Positions 49,783 to 61,139 of a DNA stretch of 64,000 nucleotides are shown here, piece after piece. Within the stretch, counting starts at the first letter, position 1. Every line of letters starts with the position of its first letter. The stretch covers positions 16,802,001 through 16,866,000 of the forward strand of contig CM114274.1 in assembly GCA_050084515.1 (NCBI GenBank), read 5' to 3'. The notes beneath the pieces are model-generated. The model was given only the letters and a program-made list of their open reading frames with translations. It ran no database searches and was not told the DNA's origin. Position numbers and translations under genes: made by a program. Origin of the DNA: Blasia pusilla (Eukaryota; Marchantiophyta; Marchantiopsida; Blasiales).

Positions 49783-51309
49783 AATTTGCCTTAGAGTGGC
49801 TAGATGCACTATAATGCATATCTTCTCATCTTCCTTGTCCTTGACCTTGCTATAGCCATAGTTGTACGGAAACAAACTTGTGCGTCCATAGGATGGACAT
49901 GCCTAACAAGTCCCCCCGGACTTTTTTGGTATCCCAATGGCCCACGCGGGCTTTGTACATGGGAACGGGCAGGGATCGATTGGGTGTGCGGACTGTAAGC
50001 CCGGACGTGGCCAACCCTTAGCCTGCATAAGGCTTGCAATACCCGCAACTAGCCTGCGTAGGGGACGTGGGCCTTATGCGGGCCAGGTGGGCTCGGTGCA
50101 CGCTCTTTGCAGGCCTATGTGAGCAAAGCACAAGCTCAATGCGGGCTACAAAAAGTTTGGCAAGCACGGACGATGAGTTGCTAAAGTGGGTGTGGGTTGG
50201 CCGAGCCCGAGTCTATGTTGTGGGCAGGGCGGGCTGTGGGAACCTCGACCCACACGAACATGTCCATCCTAGAGACGGACATAAGTCCATCTCTATGGAC
50301 TTTGTTTGTGACCAACCTTGCCTCTAGGAGTCATTATCAAGGTTGCACACAGACATGTTCGCTGACTTCTGTATGTCCCTAAGATGGACATGTCCATTGG
50401 GCTCGGGTATCCGCAACTCGCACTCGAGCCTATAGCGTAGACCCGGGTTGGCCAAGCTTGCACTTGTATCGTGGCCCACGAGCTACCCTTACTAGCATTG
50501 GACGGGCTCAACCTCGCCATTGGCCCTACACGGGCTTGATAATGTCCAATGGTGCCCTAGCGTGCTCTCCGAGCATGGTTGCGTGCTAGCCCTGGGCCAC
50601 AAAACCAGTGCGGGCCCGTTCAACCTAGGTATGTGCTATGGGCTTGACGGGCTCGGAGTGCGGGCTATAGGTAGTAGGGTACCCACGACCGCCCGTACAT
50701 GTCTATGTCTGCACATGGACTTTGTCCGTGTGCAACCTTGATGATAACTCCTACGGCCAAGGTTGCACACAAAGAAAATCTACGTTTGCGGACTTATGTA
50801 CGTCTCTAGGATGGACGTGTTCGTGCGGGCCGAGGTTCCCATAGCCCGCCCTGCCCACTATATAGACACGGGCTCTGCCAACCCACACCCAATCTAACAA
50901 CTTGTCGTCCATTCTTGCCACTTGTTTTGTAGCCCGCACTGAGCTCGTGCCTCGCTCGCATGGGCGTGCATAGAGCCCACCTGGCTTGCATAAGGACAAC
51001 GTTGCTTGTGCGGGCTAGTTGCAGGTATTGCGGGCCTTTTGCAGGCTTAGGGTAGGCCACGTGCAGGCTCCTAGCCCGCCCACCAAATCGATCCATGTCT
51101 GCTTCCCTTAATCCGATCCCACACCCGTTCCCAAGTCCAAAGCCCGCACAGGTTATTTGGGTACCAAAAAATCCGGGGGGACCCGTTGGGCATGTTCGTC
51201 CAATAGACGAACAAGTCTGTTTTGGTGTAACTATGCCTATGGCAAGGACAAGGGCAAGGAAGACGAGAAGATATGCCTTATAGAGCATCTAGCCACTCTA
51301 AGGCAAATT
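49783..51309. repeat. Giant imperfect inverted repeat (foldback element)
   Basis: The left arm begins AATTTGCCTTAGAGTGGCTA (49,783) and the right arm ends with its reverse complement (51,309). The arms correspond all the way in: at 49,804 and 51,288 (similar 60-residue translations), at 50,243-50,320 against 50,757-50,830, and at 50,318-50,355 against 50,735-50,770 (CAACCTTG..TAGGAGT..CAAGGTTGCAC). The centre is near 50,546, so nearly the whole 1.5 kb folds on itself with mismatches and little spacer. GC content is above its surroundings. Frames on either arm (for example 160 residues, minus, 50,806-51,288) are mirror products of the repeat and not genes. It could be a foldback transposon or the product of inverted duplication. 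Confidence 0.8.
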
Positions 51310-53486
51310 CGGAGGTCCTTATGGGATAGTGCACTCGGGGTACTTTCAATCCATCTACTACCTCTACGCACGGGTCTCTAGCTAGTGCCAACTCCCTTTG
51401 TAGGATGGACATCCATGAAGCTTGGTTGCACTTTATGGATGCTGGTATAGCCTTGCATTGCTTGTTGTGCGCATACACATTGCTACACAATCCACATTGT
51501 TCATCACATCTACAAACCAAACATCATTGATCTTCCCAACACACAAGTAGACTCATACATGTACACCAAGACCACATAAAAAAAAATGGTAACTTGTGCA
51601 CACAAGTTATCGGGTGATCGTTGACTCACGCAACGGGTCAAAATAGAAAAAGAGGGGAATTGTCCTAAATGAAAATCTCGACACATCAGAGTTTTTGCCA
51701 ACCTCATCTGACACCTCAGGATGAAGTTATTCCCAAAAAACTTGGTGACCCTCTAGGCCGTCAACATGGTAGAGCTATACATGTTAACTAACTAAGATGT
51801 GACATCCTCCTCTGACTCAATCCTCCCGCACTGCTTAAGAGGTTGGTTTTTTTGTGTGGTGAGGACAATCTGAAGTGAAGTTTTTGGTCATTGTGTGCAT
51901 ACACTTTGGAGAATTTCTGATTCATTTGGAACTCTTCCATAATGGTGTTCCATATCACATGAAGATATGTAGGTGGAAGGCCCACCCCCACATCACACAT
52001 AGGCATGCAGTGCTCGCACATCTTCAAAGAAACTTCTTTGCCTCTAATTTTGTCAAATAACTTGAAGCACTCTACATGATGCTTCTTATGTACATGGCTC
52101 TTCATGCCCTTGCTCCTTGTATGGAGCCACTATGGCCTCGATGGCCATTTCCGACCCTACCTATGGGTCTATTGCCTCATAATCTCGTACTACCCTATAT
52201 GATAGTGGAACTAGAGCTAGTCATAAACAAATTCCTTGTGCTTGGGAGAGGTGTACCACTACCTCCTCCACCCATGCTACTTGCACTTCTTGCTCTTGGG
52301 GCTCTACCATGTGGAGTGCGTGCTGATGTGCCTTAGTTGATATCCGTGACACTGTACCATGTGGAATGCATGCTGATGTGCCTTAATCCGTGACACTGAT
52401 TGCTCCACTAATTTGGAGATGTAATGCTCGACAAGGTTACTTTGATTCAACCCAATAGGAACATCCGCGACGGGAGTCACTGGCTATCTATAGGGTGGTC
52501 TTCTTGAACCAATCCCAAACGCCCCCCTTGAGACTTGTAAAAGAGTCACAATAGTGCAATTTGGAGGAGACACACTATGTAGCTTTGTGATTGTAGTAGG
52601 AGCCACAAAATACTCAAAATGGTAAAGGATTCAATTCGACTCCATGGGCAAGTGTACATTCATGCCTCAATAGTCCCCTATCTCCACACTTTTCTCATTT
52701 TACCCCATCTCCTCAATTCCCCTACTTTGAGTCTTTCGTGGTACCCTCTACCAATGACGCGAACAAATAGGAAAATGTGTGAAATATATATAGAGGCCTC
52801 TGTTATTTTTCCCCAAGTGTTAGAGGATCCTTGATTGATAGCAAGTCTAAGGGGATGGAAAATGACACTGCTTCTATCTATCTACGGTCCCAAATGTTGC
52901 AAGCAAGTCTCTTAGGCCCACCCAACTAAGTGTTGGAGAATCCTCACAGAGGATAGTAGCTCCGAGGTGTTGTGCCCATATACCTGATGTCAAATGTAGA
53001 GGTGGGCTCTCGTATGGAAGGCTGATACCCACGTTGCGGCATATGGTAGATGCAACCTGGATCATCTGGCTCCCATGCAAGTACTAATCCCCATAGAAGC
53101 TTATATTGTGATGGTTAGTTTTTCTATTGATTTTTTGGCACGAGGTTGATTAAAGAGCTGAATATAAGTGCGTACACATGAAATTCTTGGTATGTATGCA
53201 CAATTATGCTAGGATGTGTTGGAAATACATCCTCCGACATATGAGTTAATGAAATCTTTGAGGAAAAAATAGGAGGATGTTTATGCGCTTGTTTGCAAGA
53301 CCATAAAGTTGATTCTCCAATCCATGCCCTTTTCATTACCACCTCTCCCCGAGATTGAGGTCAAATAGCCAATATTGAGCACTCAAGCATCTTATGTCCG
53401 TCCTTGAGTCTCTAGATCCCATAGTGAAAGTACTTGACCTCAAGTCTAGATGCGTAAGGATGTAGGCACTATACCTGACATACACG
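51310..53486. other. No gene recognised, one His/Cys-containing ORF
   Basis: The only frame of note is minus 51,788-52,105 (105 residues), with HKKHH and a CEHCMPMC cluster that could be part of a zinc-binding protein, but no complete pattern. Blocks ACCATGTGGAGTGCGTGCTGATGTG and ACCATGTGGAATGCATGCTGATGTG (52,308 and 52,357) form a small direct repeat. The rest appears non-coding. Confidence 0.35.
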
Positions 53487-53570
53487 AACAAGGTTGCACG
53501 CAGAAAAAGTCCATCTCCATAGACATATGTCCGTCTCGAGGACGGACATGTCCGTGCGGGCCCACGCACA
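53487..53570 (+). repeat. Isolated copy of the hairpin's internal motif
   Basis: CAAGGTTGCACGCAG, AGTCCATCTCCATAGACATA, TGTCCGTCTCGAGGACGGAC and ATGTCCGTGCGGGCC follow in the same order as in the arms at 50,243-50,320 (reverse), 50,336-50,410, 50,690-50,745 (reverse) and 50,757-50,830. It is a single-orientation copy here, outside the foldback. Confidence 0.75.
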
Positions 53571-54289
53571 CCGAGCATTTCATCCTTGCTCGGCCAATGT
53601 GCATGACGCCCGGTGCCCATTCTCGGTTGGGCTAATATTGCGGACAAGTTGGGCCTGTGATGCACCCTATGATTTTTCGTCGTGACCCCCCGGGGGCCTG
53701 CATGCGAGCCCGTGAGCCCGCCCGCCCCCACACGACGCTCCCCCCCCCGGGCCTGCATGTGAGCTTGCAAACCGGCCCAGCCCCATGCGATGCCCCCCTT
53801 TTGAATTTCGAACGTCCTCCCTACCCTCCTCCCTCCTCCCATTCCTCATTTGGGATAAACCCATAAGTTTTGGGCTCAAAAGTGGGCCCAAAAATGCTTA
53901 TAAGGACGGGGTTTGGGGCTAATTAATCCCAATTATCCCTCATTCCCATGATTTATCTAATTTTCTACCCTTTCTTTGAGTGTTTCTTGGATTAGGCTCC
54001 AAATTTCATTGGTTCCTTGATAGCTAAGGGCTTTCAAGGGTTCTAGGACTTTTGGAGAAATCCGTTGCAGGCCTTTTAGGGGTTGTTGGATTTTTTTTTG
54101 GTGACACTCTTGGATATTTGCAGTCCTTGTTGTGTCCTAAACAAACCACAATTGACTCCACATTAGGTGAGAGATTTTTGAGTGTGGAAATCTCTTGTGT
54201 CACTAAACTTGTTTGGTGATTTTGAGATTTTTGATTCATAAACTTGAGTTATAGATTTGTTTCATTGATTCACTAAGCACATTTGGGAT
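53571..54289 (+). other. LTR-like or promoter-like stretch, not resolved
   Basis: The first 300 bases are C/G-rich, with runs such as CGCTCCCCCCCCCGGG. A TATA-like GCTTATAAGGACGGGG at about 53,895 is followed by sequence with the texture of an LTR R-U5 region. The downstream open frames (54.5-57.3 kb) could belong to the same element, but no matching second LTR is visible. Confidence 0.3.
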
Positions 54290-54499
54290 GTGGAGGTGGT
54301 CAATGAAACTTATCTAAACACACATATATTCCTTTTGAGTGACCTACCTAAGCCAAAACCTTATTCCTCCATGCACATGCGTGAGCATTACTCGAGCCAC
54401 TGTCTTAGTATGTCATATCGTTTTATTTTTGGTACTTCCTTATCTCAACTCATATTATTTTTTTTTTGGTTTCTTTTTCTAAGGAGATTTTCTTATCTT

Positions 54500-55657
54500 C
54501 TTCATTCGAGCGAAATATGTAGTGGGGATGGGTCTTCAAGAGCGGGAGATAACCGAAATGAGACCAATGATAAACTTGATAGTACCAAGAGGCCAAGAGT
54601 GAATTCCAGGAATAAATTCAACATGGCTTTAAGAGAGGCCTGGTTAGATTGGTTTTTCTAGCTTACGTTAGAGAAGAGACAATCCTATATTTCGAGGGGT
54701 ATGGATGGTTTCCATGACTACACCTTGAAATTGCTAAGATTGGCTAGGAGAGTTGCAAAGACATTTCAGTGGGAAATGGATGTCAAAGAGGCCAATAGGT
54801 TAAGTAAATTTTGTAGCCAACAAGGTGTTTTACCTCAAGAGAGTGTATATCGATCTCAAGGCATTCAAGAATGAGCATCCGAATGTTGCAAAGACCACTC
54901 TCATTGAAAGTTTTAGTGTTGAGTTAAGAAATGCTCAACGTCTTTTCAAGGGACGTAGTACTACCGTGGGTCATACGTTGATAGTTCCATGTGGGATTAT
55001 ATGGATTTTTGACAAGAACTTGGTAGTAGGAAATGATCTAGAGGATATTGTGGGATCAGGTTTACACGGAATAGTCTATTGATGTAAAATAAATCAAACC
55101 CTTGCATATAGTGAATATATTTACTATTTCCTTAAGGTTTTTAAGGAATATCTCGATTATATTCAAGAAAATTGATGATGCGCGAAGAGATATTTGCGAC
55201 TATTTTACATCAAGGTTTTGTTTGCATGGTGGAAAGGTTGATCAAGGATCTACCACGTTACATCTATCCATATTGGAATGGTGGGCACCTTTAAAATTGG
55301 TTGCAAGCATGCCATACCATGAAGAATGGCGGGGCTAATTGAGGAGAGTTGGAAAAGATCACATATCTTGCGATGACATCTAATGTTGTCCAGCTAGTGG
55401 TTGCCCTCCTTGGTACCATAGAGACTGTCCACGAGCGTGGGGTTTTTCAAACCGACCTTACTGTTGGGGATGCTCACGCAAATGTGAGATTTACACACTT
55501 GGAAAGGATTCAAAAGTGGGCATTAACTCCGAATCCCTCTGATCGCAAAAGCTTAGAGTATCTTATTGCATATATCAGAGCAAATGCCAAAATATTAGGT
55601 GTAGACGATGTAGATTCAACATTAAGGCTGTTGGATTCTGAGCATCCACTTCTCTGA
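54500..55657 (+). pseudogene. Broken unidentified ORF
   Basis: Plus-strand frames follow each other with breaks. First comes a segment with NETNDKLDSTKRPRVNSRNK and AWLDWFF. Next is RGMDGFHDYTLKLLRLARRV with QWEMDVKEANRLSKFCSQQG. Then comes NEHPNVAKTTLIESFSVELR (from about 54,868), then RDICDYFTSRFCLHGG, and finally HERGVFQTDLTVGDAHANVR with TPNPSDRKSLEYLIAYIRAN, ending at 55,657. Length, order and continuity of style suggest one former protein of about 370 residues. I do not recognise its family. The 'HERGV...DLTVGDAHAN' stretch faintly recalls a protein-kinase catalytic loop, but conserved kinase residues are not otherwise seen. Confidence 0.4.
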
Positions 55658-56289
55658 GCACCATTAATTTGATCGGCCCCCTTTGTATGAGGAGAAGCCT
55701 AGATTGATGGTTCCGACTTAGACGTCATAGGAGTCATAATAATATGACGTAGGTGGTTTACGGAGTAGCGTTATTAGAATTATATAACCCTATATTGCAT
55801 CAGGGTGCGGGGCACCTTGATGCGTCGCAGAGGTCCAGAGGCGCAGCCTCCGGCAAAATTTTTCTATTAATAGAAATGAAGAAAAATAGGTAAAAACCCT
55901 AGTTTCTCGAGTAGTGAAATAGTCAGGAGTCGCAGCGGTAGCGCATTCTTGTATGTCGAGTTATCTCCATGTTTAGGTTCCATCGAAGCTCTTTTATGGG
56001 CGCACGGACGGACTAGGCCACTTTGTATCTCTAAGTTTTGTAAAGATTTCAGTGATTTTGTCACTTTCTGTTTTCTCACAAAGGCCAGTTACCACGATGA
56101 TGTGAATCTAAATCCGTTGTCCGATTGTAACTGTTTTCATGAGGAAATGGAATACTTCATTGAAAGAGGTTGATTTTGTGACCCTGAATGTTTGTGAATG
56201 ATTACTTTTGGTTGATCCATGGATGTATCCAAATGTCATCGTGTCACTATTATTGGAATATTTTCTAAACCACTGTTTCCTTTTGGATT
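55658..56289. other. Spacer between the two unidentified ORFs
   Basis: No supported coding sequence. The TTGATGCGTCGCAGAGG stretch near 55,818 is GC-richer than its surroundings. Confidence 0.35.
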
Positions 56290-57334
56290 TTGGTAAAAGA
56301 TAAGATGGCGTTGCCACCTCATGAAGACCGTAGTCCTCACAACGAAGAGGGTGATGGAAGAGAGGAAGAACAACCATCTACATCTGCAAAGGTGACCAAG
56401 AAGACAGTCGGAGAATTTGTCACGCATGACGAATTGAAGGTGCACTTGGATAACGCCCTTGACCCACAAATCCTCTCCCTAGAGTTGAAGAAGTCGCGCA
56501 TAAAGTGGTTGGAGCGTGCGATTGGAGAATTTGCAAGGAAAGTAAAGGAGAAAGAGTGGAAAAAGGATTGGACATTGTTCAATGGCCTTCGAAACTACGA
56601 AAGTCTCATTGCGAAGAAGAAGAACTTAGTGAGCAAGGTATTTGTCAAGCTCAAGGTGGCGGAGTTAATGAAGGACATGGATGTCCATTATGGTGATGTG
56701 GAGGACGGGTCTCGAGGAAGAGACAAGAGGGGAAAAGTTCAAGAGGATTGCACCACACAACCTGAATCAAAACAAGCAAGAGTGGAACCTTCATTAGCAA
56801 GATTGTTACCAGGCCAATACCTGCAAGGTGGATCGTCAAGAAACCCTAGAGGTGAAGATGAAGGGCGAGTTATGATGGGGGCGGAAGTAATGTACTATCT
56901 TGAGGATAAACCAAATAGTAGGAATGACTACAATGTAAGCCATGACTACAATGCAGGCTCTTGTGCAGAGACTCCCCGAGAGAGTGCTCCCAATAATAGT
57001 GAGGTTATGTCTCGTCTATCACAGTTGGAGAGATTGATAAAAAAATTCCAAGGCTCTTTTGATTTGGAAGCGGAATTCAACATGTTGAAGGGAAATCATC
57101 AACAATTATCAGAGGAGCATGAGAGACTTAAGAGGGAGATGGAGAGGATCGTGAATGAATCGATTGCCAGAGATGAACTCCATCGAAGAAAAAGAGCTAT
57201 CATCACTGACCACATGGAGTAGTGGAGGAGGGCATATGAATCTGTCATGGCAAGACGTGAGCAAGAGATGGATGAATTGCTGCGATGGAGAGCAAGGGGT
57301 TATATGGGAGAACTCACCCCTGAGACAACTATAA
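56290..57334 (+). CDS. Coiled-coil ORF cut by an LTR insertion
   Basis: A 310-residue frame runs to a TAG at 57,220. Beyond it the same frame stays open (WRRAYESVMARREQEMDELL, GELTPETTI) to 57,334, where an LTR begins. The N-terminus is acidic and low in complexity (EEGDGREEEQPSTSA). Residues about 45-130 are Lys/Glu-rich and helical (KKSRIKWLERAIGEFARKVK). A region with SRGRDKRGK and Arg-rich segments follows, then a heptad-rich coiled coil (SRLSQLERLIKKFQ; LKREMERIVNESIARDELHR). No known domain was recognised. Gag-like or other element protein is the best guess, from composition and the surrounding transposons. Possibly inactivated by the TAG and the insertion. Confidence 0.5.
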
Positions 57335-58777
57335 TGTATAACTCAAGGAAAAGTTTGTTCCCAAGAGACCACTGTTTCCTGAGTAAAGCGAGGTTTTATA
57401 AGAAATAACAAGACTAACTCCTTCTTCACTAACTTTACTCACTGACTAGAACTACACTGTCTTTACAAGTACAAAAGAATAAAAATATTTGCTTTCCTTT
57501 TGGAAAAGACTCTTCTCAAGTGCAAAAAAAGACTCTTGGAAATCTTGAATAACAAAGTTCTAACGAAGACCTCAAAAAGACCTCAAGAATGAGCGGCTCA
57601 TCCTATTTTCAGAACTCAATCTGTCATGACAATTTACTCATTGTCTAACAACTTTCCTACGCTCTTCCTGATTATCTTATGGAATTCCGAAATCACTTGA
57701 CTCAACTTTCATCCGTGCTGCAGCCCAAGAAGGAGTTGCATGAGAGAAGACACTTCTACTGCATCAAAGAGTGGAAAGAACTAGAAAGTATTGCAAGCTT
57801 TAGAAAGTACGAGACTCTTCAGCTTGGATTATCCCACAACATCCTATCCACACAATCCTCACAAGTACTGGGAAATTTTAGATGCAAGGGAATGATCCCT
57901 CTTCATCCGACCAGTCACAAGTATTTGGGAGATTCAAGGCACTAGGGAATGACCATGTGCTTCTATGCTCTATTCCTTAAATAGTCTTTTACAATTTGTG
58001 ATTGGTCTTCCTATTCTACTCTAGATTTCTAACTGCTAATCCTAACCTCCTCCATTCAAATTCTGCAACCCTCAATCTTCCCAAGACGGTTGGTTGCCTT
58101 GGAGATTCAGTTCCGCTCCCTTTTAAATTGCTGCACCATTCTATTTTCGGTTTTCAAAACTACCGCGAAGGTTCAGTCTTCACAGTCTTCGCGCTCTTCA
58201 CAATCTTCGTAGTCTTATCTTCGCAATCCTATCTTCGCAAATAATCTTATCCTAATGTTGTTGCAAAGAGTCCAACTTGCGATTTCCTTTCAATCCGCTT
58301 TCTTAAAAATATTCTTTCTACACCTTTCCGCCTTTGTGAAGACTCTTTGATTTCTTCTGCTCCTTCCTCTTTCTTCTTAGAGTTCTTAGTCTTTGGTCTT
58401 GGGTCTTCGCTCTTCCTTCTTTGTACCTAGTCTTTGCACAAAGACTATCTTGAGTCTCCTTCTATAAAGAATATTTTTCCAATCTTCGTTGACAGTCTTA
58501 ACCACTATTCTTAATGCGGTCTTCCTTGCGAAGTACCCGCGCCTCTTTCTTTTCCAGTCTTTTCCTATTCTTACAAAATTCTCACTCTTCTAAGACAGTC
58601 CTTAATATCTTAGTATCTCATGTCCTCTCATCAAAGTTATGTCACTCAATGTTTTCACATAATTTCGGTAAAGTACGCCTCTTTACTTCCGGTATTGAGT
58701 CTTTAGTCTTCACTCAAGGAAGACTTTTGTACAAAAATTGCTCTTTTTGTCAAAATCTTAAAAACGTGGGCACTACA
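57335..58777 (-). mobile_element. 3' LTR (1,443 bp) of the minus-strand gypsy element
   Basis: On the minus strand it starts TGTAGTGCCCACG at 58,777 and ends with TACA at 57,335 (plus-strand TGTATAACTC), giving TG...CA ends inside the inverted TGTA/TACA. A purine-rich tract (GAGTGAGGGGG) lies immediately upstream at 58,778-58,793, as expected for second-strand priming. A TATA-like CTATTTAAGG lies at about 57,977 in minus orientation. The 5' LTR is not in the window. The plus frames here are incidental. Confidence 0.8.
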
Positions 58778-58860
58778 TACCCCCTCACTCAAATGTGAGA
58801 CGTCTCAATGAACACTCTCCTCTTTATACTCTAGTGCCGTAATGTACCTAAGGACTTCTA

Positions 58861-60884
58861 TCATCCCGGTAACTCTACAATTTCAACATCTGGTGTGGTC
58901 GGCCATGAATGGTCGAAGGTCTGTTGATGATATTGGGCGTGGTCTTCTTCATCCTCTCTCTCCATGCTTTTACTACGTTTGAAGATCCTAAGACCTCATT
59001 TTGCATTCTTACTTCTACAATCGCAAAAGGAGTCGGAGTGAATCTTGAACATACTGGGGTTCTTCTACCTCTGGTAAAGCAGCAATATGCTGCTCAAACT
59101 ATCACCGCCAGTGCTCATCCACATACTCCAATTCTTTTGTAATCTAAGCCTCAAAATTTTTCATGGCCTCTTCTACCAATTCCTACACCTCCGTTGGCTC
59201 TTCGCTTACTTCCGCGCGAAGCCTATGATCTGCTTCCAATACCGCAACCTTCGTTGTGGCTTGGCTCCATTGAGCTACCAAGTCCATATTGGTTTGTTGT
59301 TGGTCTATGAGGAGCTTTACTTTCTTAGCATTCTCCAGCATTGCACTCTTAAGGCCGGCCTGGAGAAGATCAATTCGCTCATGTAGCTTCTCCGTATAAC
59401 GCGAAGACTACTGTAACTGAGCAAAGAGCTGATCCGCTCCATGCTCGATGTCAAATGCAAGACTCTCCCATTGTCGAGCATTGCGTGATTCATATCTGGC
59501 TTCCACTACCTCTGCCTTAGCTCTACGAAGAGACTTTGGCAGCTCTTCAATTTCTCTCTCTTGTGTGCGGGTCTGTTTCTCCATAGACTCCCAAAGTATC
59601 CTATGCATTTCTGCCTCCACTGTTCTATGCTGTATCGTTGCCAGGACATTCAAGTAGTCCTGTGCATGAGCGTGGTCGGACAGTTTCCCGATCTTCTTCA
59701 ACTCTTGAATCACTGGCTTAGCAACCCCAAATAATGACGTCAAATGCTTCAAGGTTGTATGTACAAGTTGTACAACAAAACTATCCCCCGAACTTTAAGG
59801 AACAACTGCTGGTTCTATTGCGGTAGCCACAAGCGTCTCCACCGCCTCTTCTTCTTCTTCTTCTTCTTCTTCTTCTTCCTCCGGCGCTTCAAGCCAGACT
59901 CTCTTGGGTCTTGGTATTTCAGGAGAGTGCAAGGGTGGCTGGGATGAAGATCCCTCTGTTGGCCTCTGCCTCATTGTTGGCACGCTTTGAAGTGTTTCCG
60001 TTGTTGTTGCTGCCTCCCGGATGCTCGAAGTTGATGCTTTTGTCGCTCTTGGCTTCATGATTGGGGTAGCTGTAACCCAATTCAATGCCTTGTCAAGGGA
60101 GATTTCCTCTACATGTGTGTATAAACAAATAAAAAAGGGAGATAGGTAGGACTTCTCCCCCGGAGTCAAAGCTCCTACCAACTCAATTACATGGGCATGT
60201 ACCAGCCCCGCAAAATCTACTCCTGGCTCTTCGGGATGCAAATGCATGTTCCAAAGAGTGTAACACTGCTTTACCAACTTTTAGCCCATATAGTACGTCC
60301 TACCCGGATTGAACAAGACATGATACACCTTACAGAATTGTGCGAAGAGAGGCGGGCTCAACATCTGCGGCTTATAGCCGTTTCTTCCCAATCTTTTGCA
60401 GTTATGCACTCAAGCTCTTCTAGTTCTTCCTGCCTCACCAGAGCATTGCAATCTAATTCTTGCTCAGGGGCCGCGGGTAACACACATGCCATTCTCCATA
60501 GGTTGACTGTCCAGTTTTTTGGTTGGGCCCGATACTTATACCTCTTCTTAATAACTCATCCACCTTGGTGCTTGAATGCAGCTCCGTAAGTAACAATACC
60601 AAAGATTGCGCCCACTTTGCCCCAAAGAACTGGCATAAGGATCTTTCCTCCAAGGCCTCGCACAACTTGCTTGAGATTCCCAAGGCCGGATATACTCCGC
60701 ACTTCATGAGAGCCATGCCCTCCTTTCGTACCGAGTCTGCTTGCTTTCGCTTGGGCTTGCGCGACTTCTTGCCCGCTTTCTTTGGTTGACTCTTGATAGT
60801 CCCCTTGCCTCTAGCCATGTGAACTGAGCGGGTTTGTCCCCATTTCGGTTCACATAACTGTCCTTGGGCCCTGATAACTGTCAC
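58861..60884 (-). pseudogene. Post-pol accessory ORF with coiled coil
   Basis: Downstream of integrase and upstream of the LTR, minus-strand frames form one interrupted protein. It starts with a basic N-terminus (MARGKGTIKSQPKKAGKKSR) and a globular part (EERSLCQFFGAKWAQSLVLL; IGPNQKTGQSTYGEWHVCYP). Next comes a segment with ALTPGEKSYLSPFFICLYTH, then a Glu-run of about 11 residues from a CTT repeat at 59,848-59,878. The C-terminal half is a long coiled coil (RTQEREIEELPKSLRRAKAE), ending in HSWPTTPDVEIVELPG before the stop at 58,861. The basic start suggests nucleic-acid binding. Extra ORFs after pol occur in some plant gypsy lineages (Athila, Tat), sometimes called env-like. No membrane segments or envelope features are visible here. 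Several stops make it non-functional. Confidence 0.6.
59848..59878 (+). repeat. CTT trinucleotide repeat
   Basis: About ten CTT units. On the coding minus strand they give the Glu run of the accessory ORF. Confidence 0.9.
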
Positions 60885-61139
60885 TCTTACGTAACAACTA
60901 CTCCTTGCATAACGGAATCTTGGCCTTCTTTGTGGTTGAGTGCAAAGAACGTGAAGACAAAGAACATGAAGATCAAGAAGGAAAAGACAAAGACTGTGAA
61001 GACAAAGAAGGAAAAGACCAAAAGAAGAAGACCACCATCAATTGTCTTTCTTGAGTCTTCGTGAGTCCTGGGGGTCTTTTCTTCAGAATTCCTTGAGTCT
61101 TTAGTGCAAGTCCTGCACACTTTGCTTGGAGAGGAGCAA

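Noticed and set aside
50806-51288. 160-residue minus ORF and its mirror frames at 49.8-50.3 kb
   Set aside because: Both arise from the arms of the giant inverted repeat; there is no domain and composition follows the repeat.
53336-53842. 168-residue minus ORF
   Set aside because: It spans the repeated hairpin motif and a C/G-rich stretch; there is no domain and competing frames exist on the other strand.
55349-55657. Protein-kinase catalytic loop in the HERGV...DLTVGD stretch
   Set aside because: The HRD/DFG motifs and surrounding kinase subdomains are not found; the resemblance is too short.
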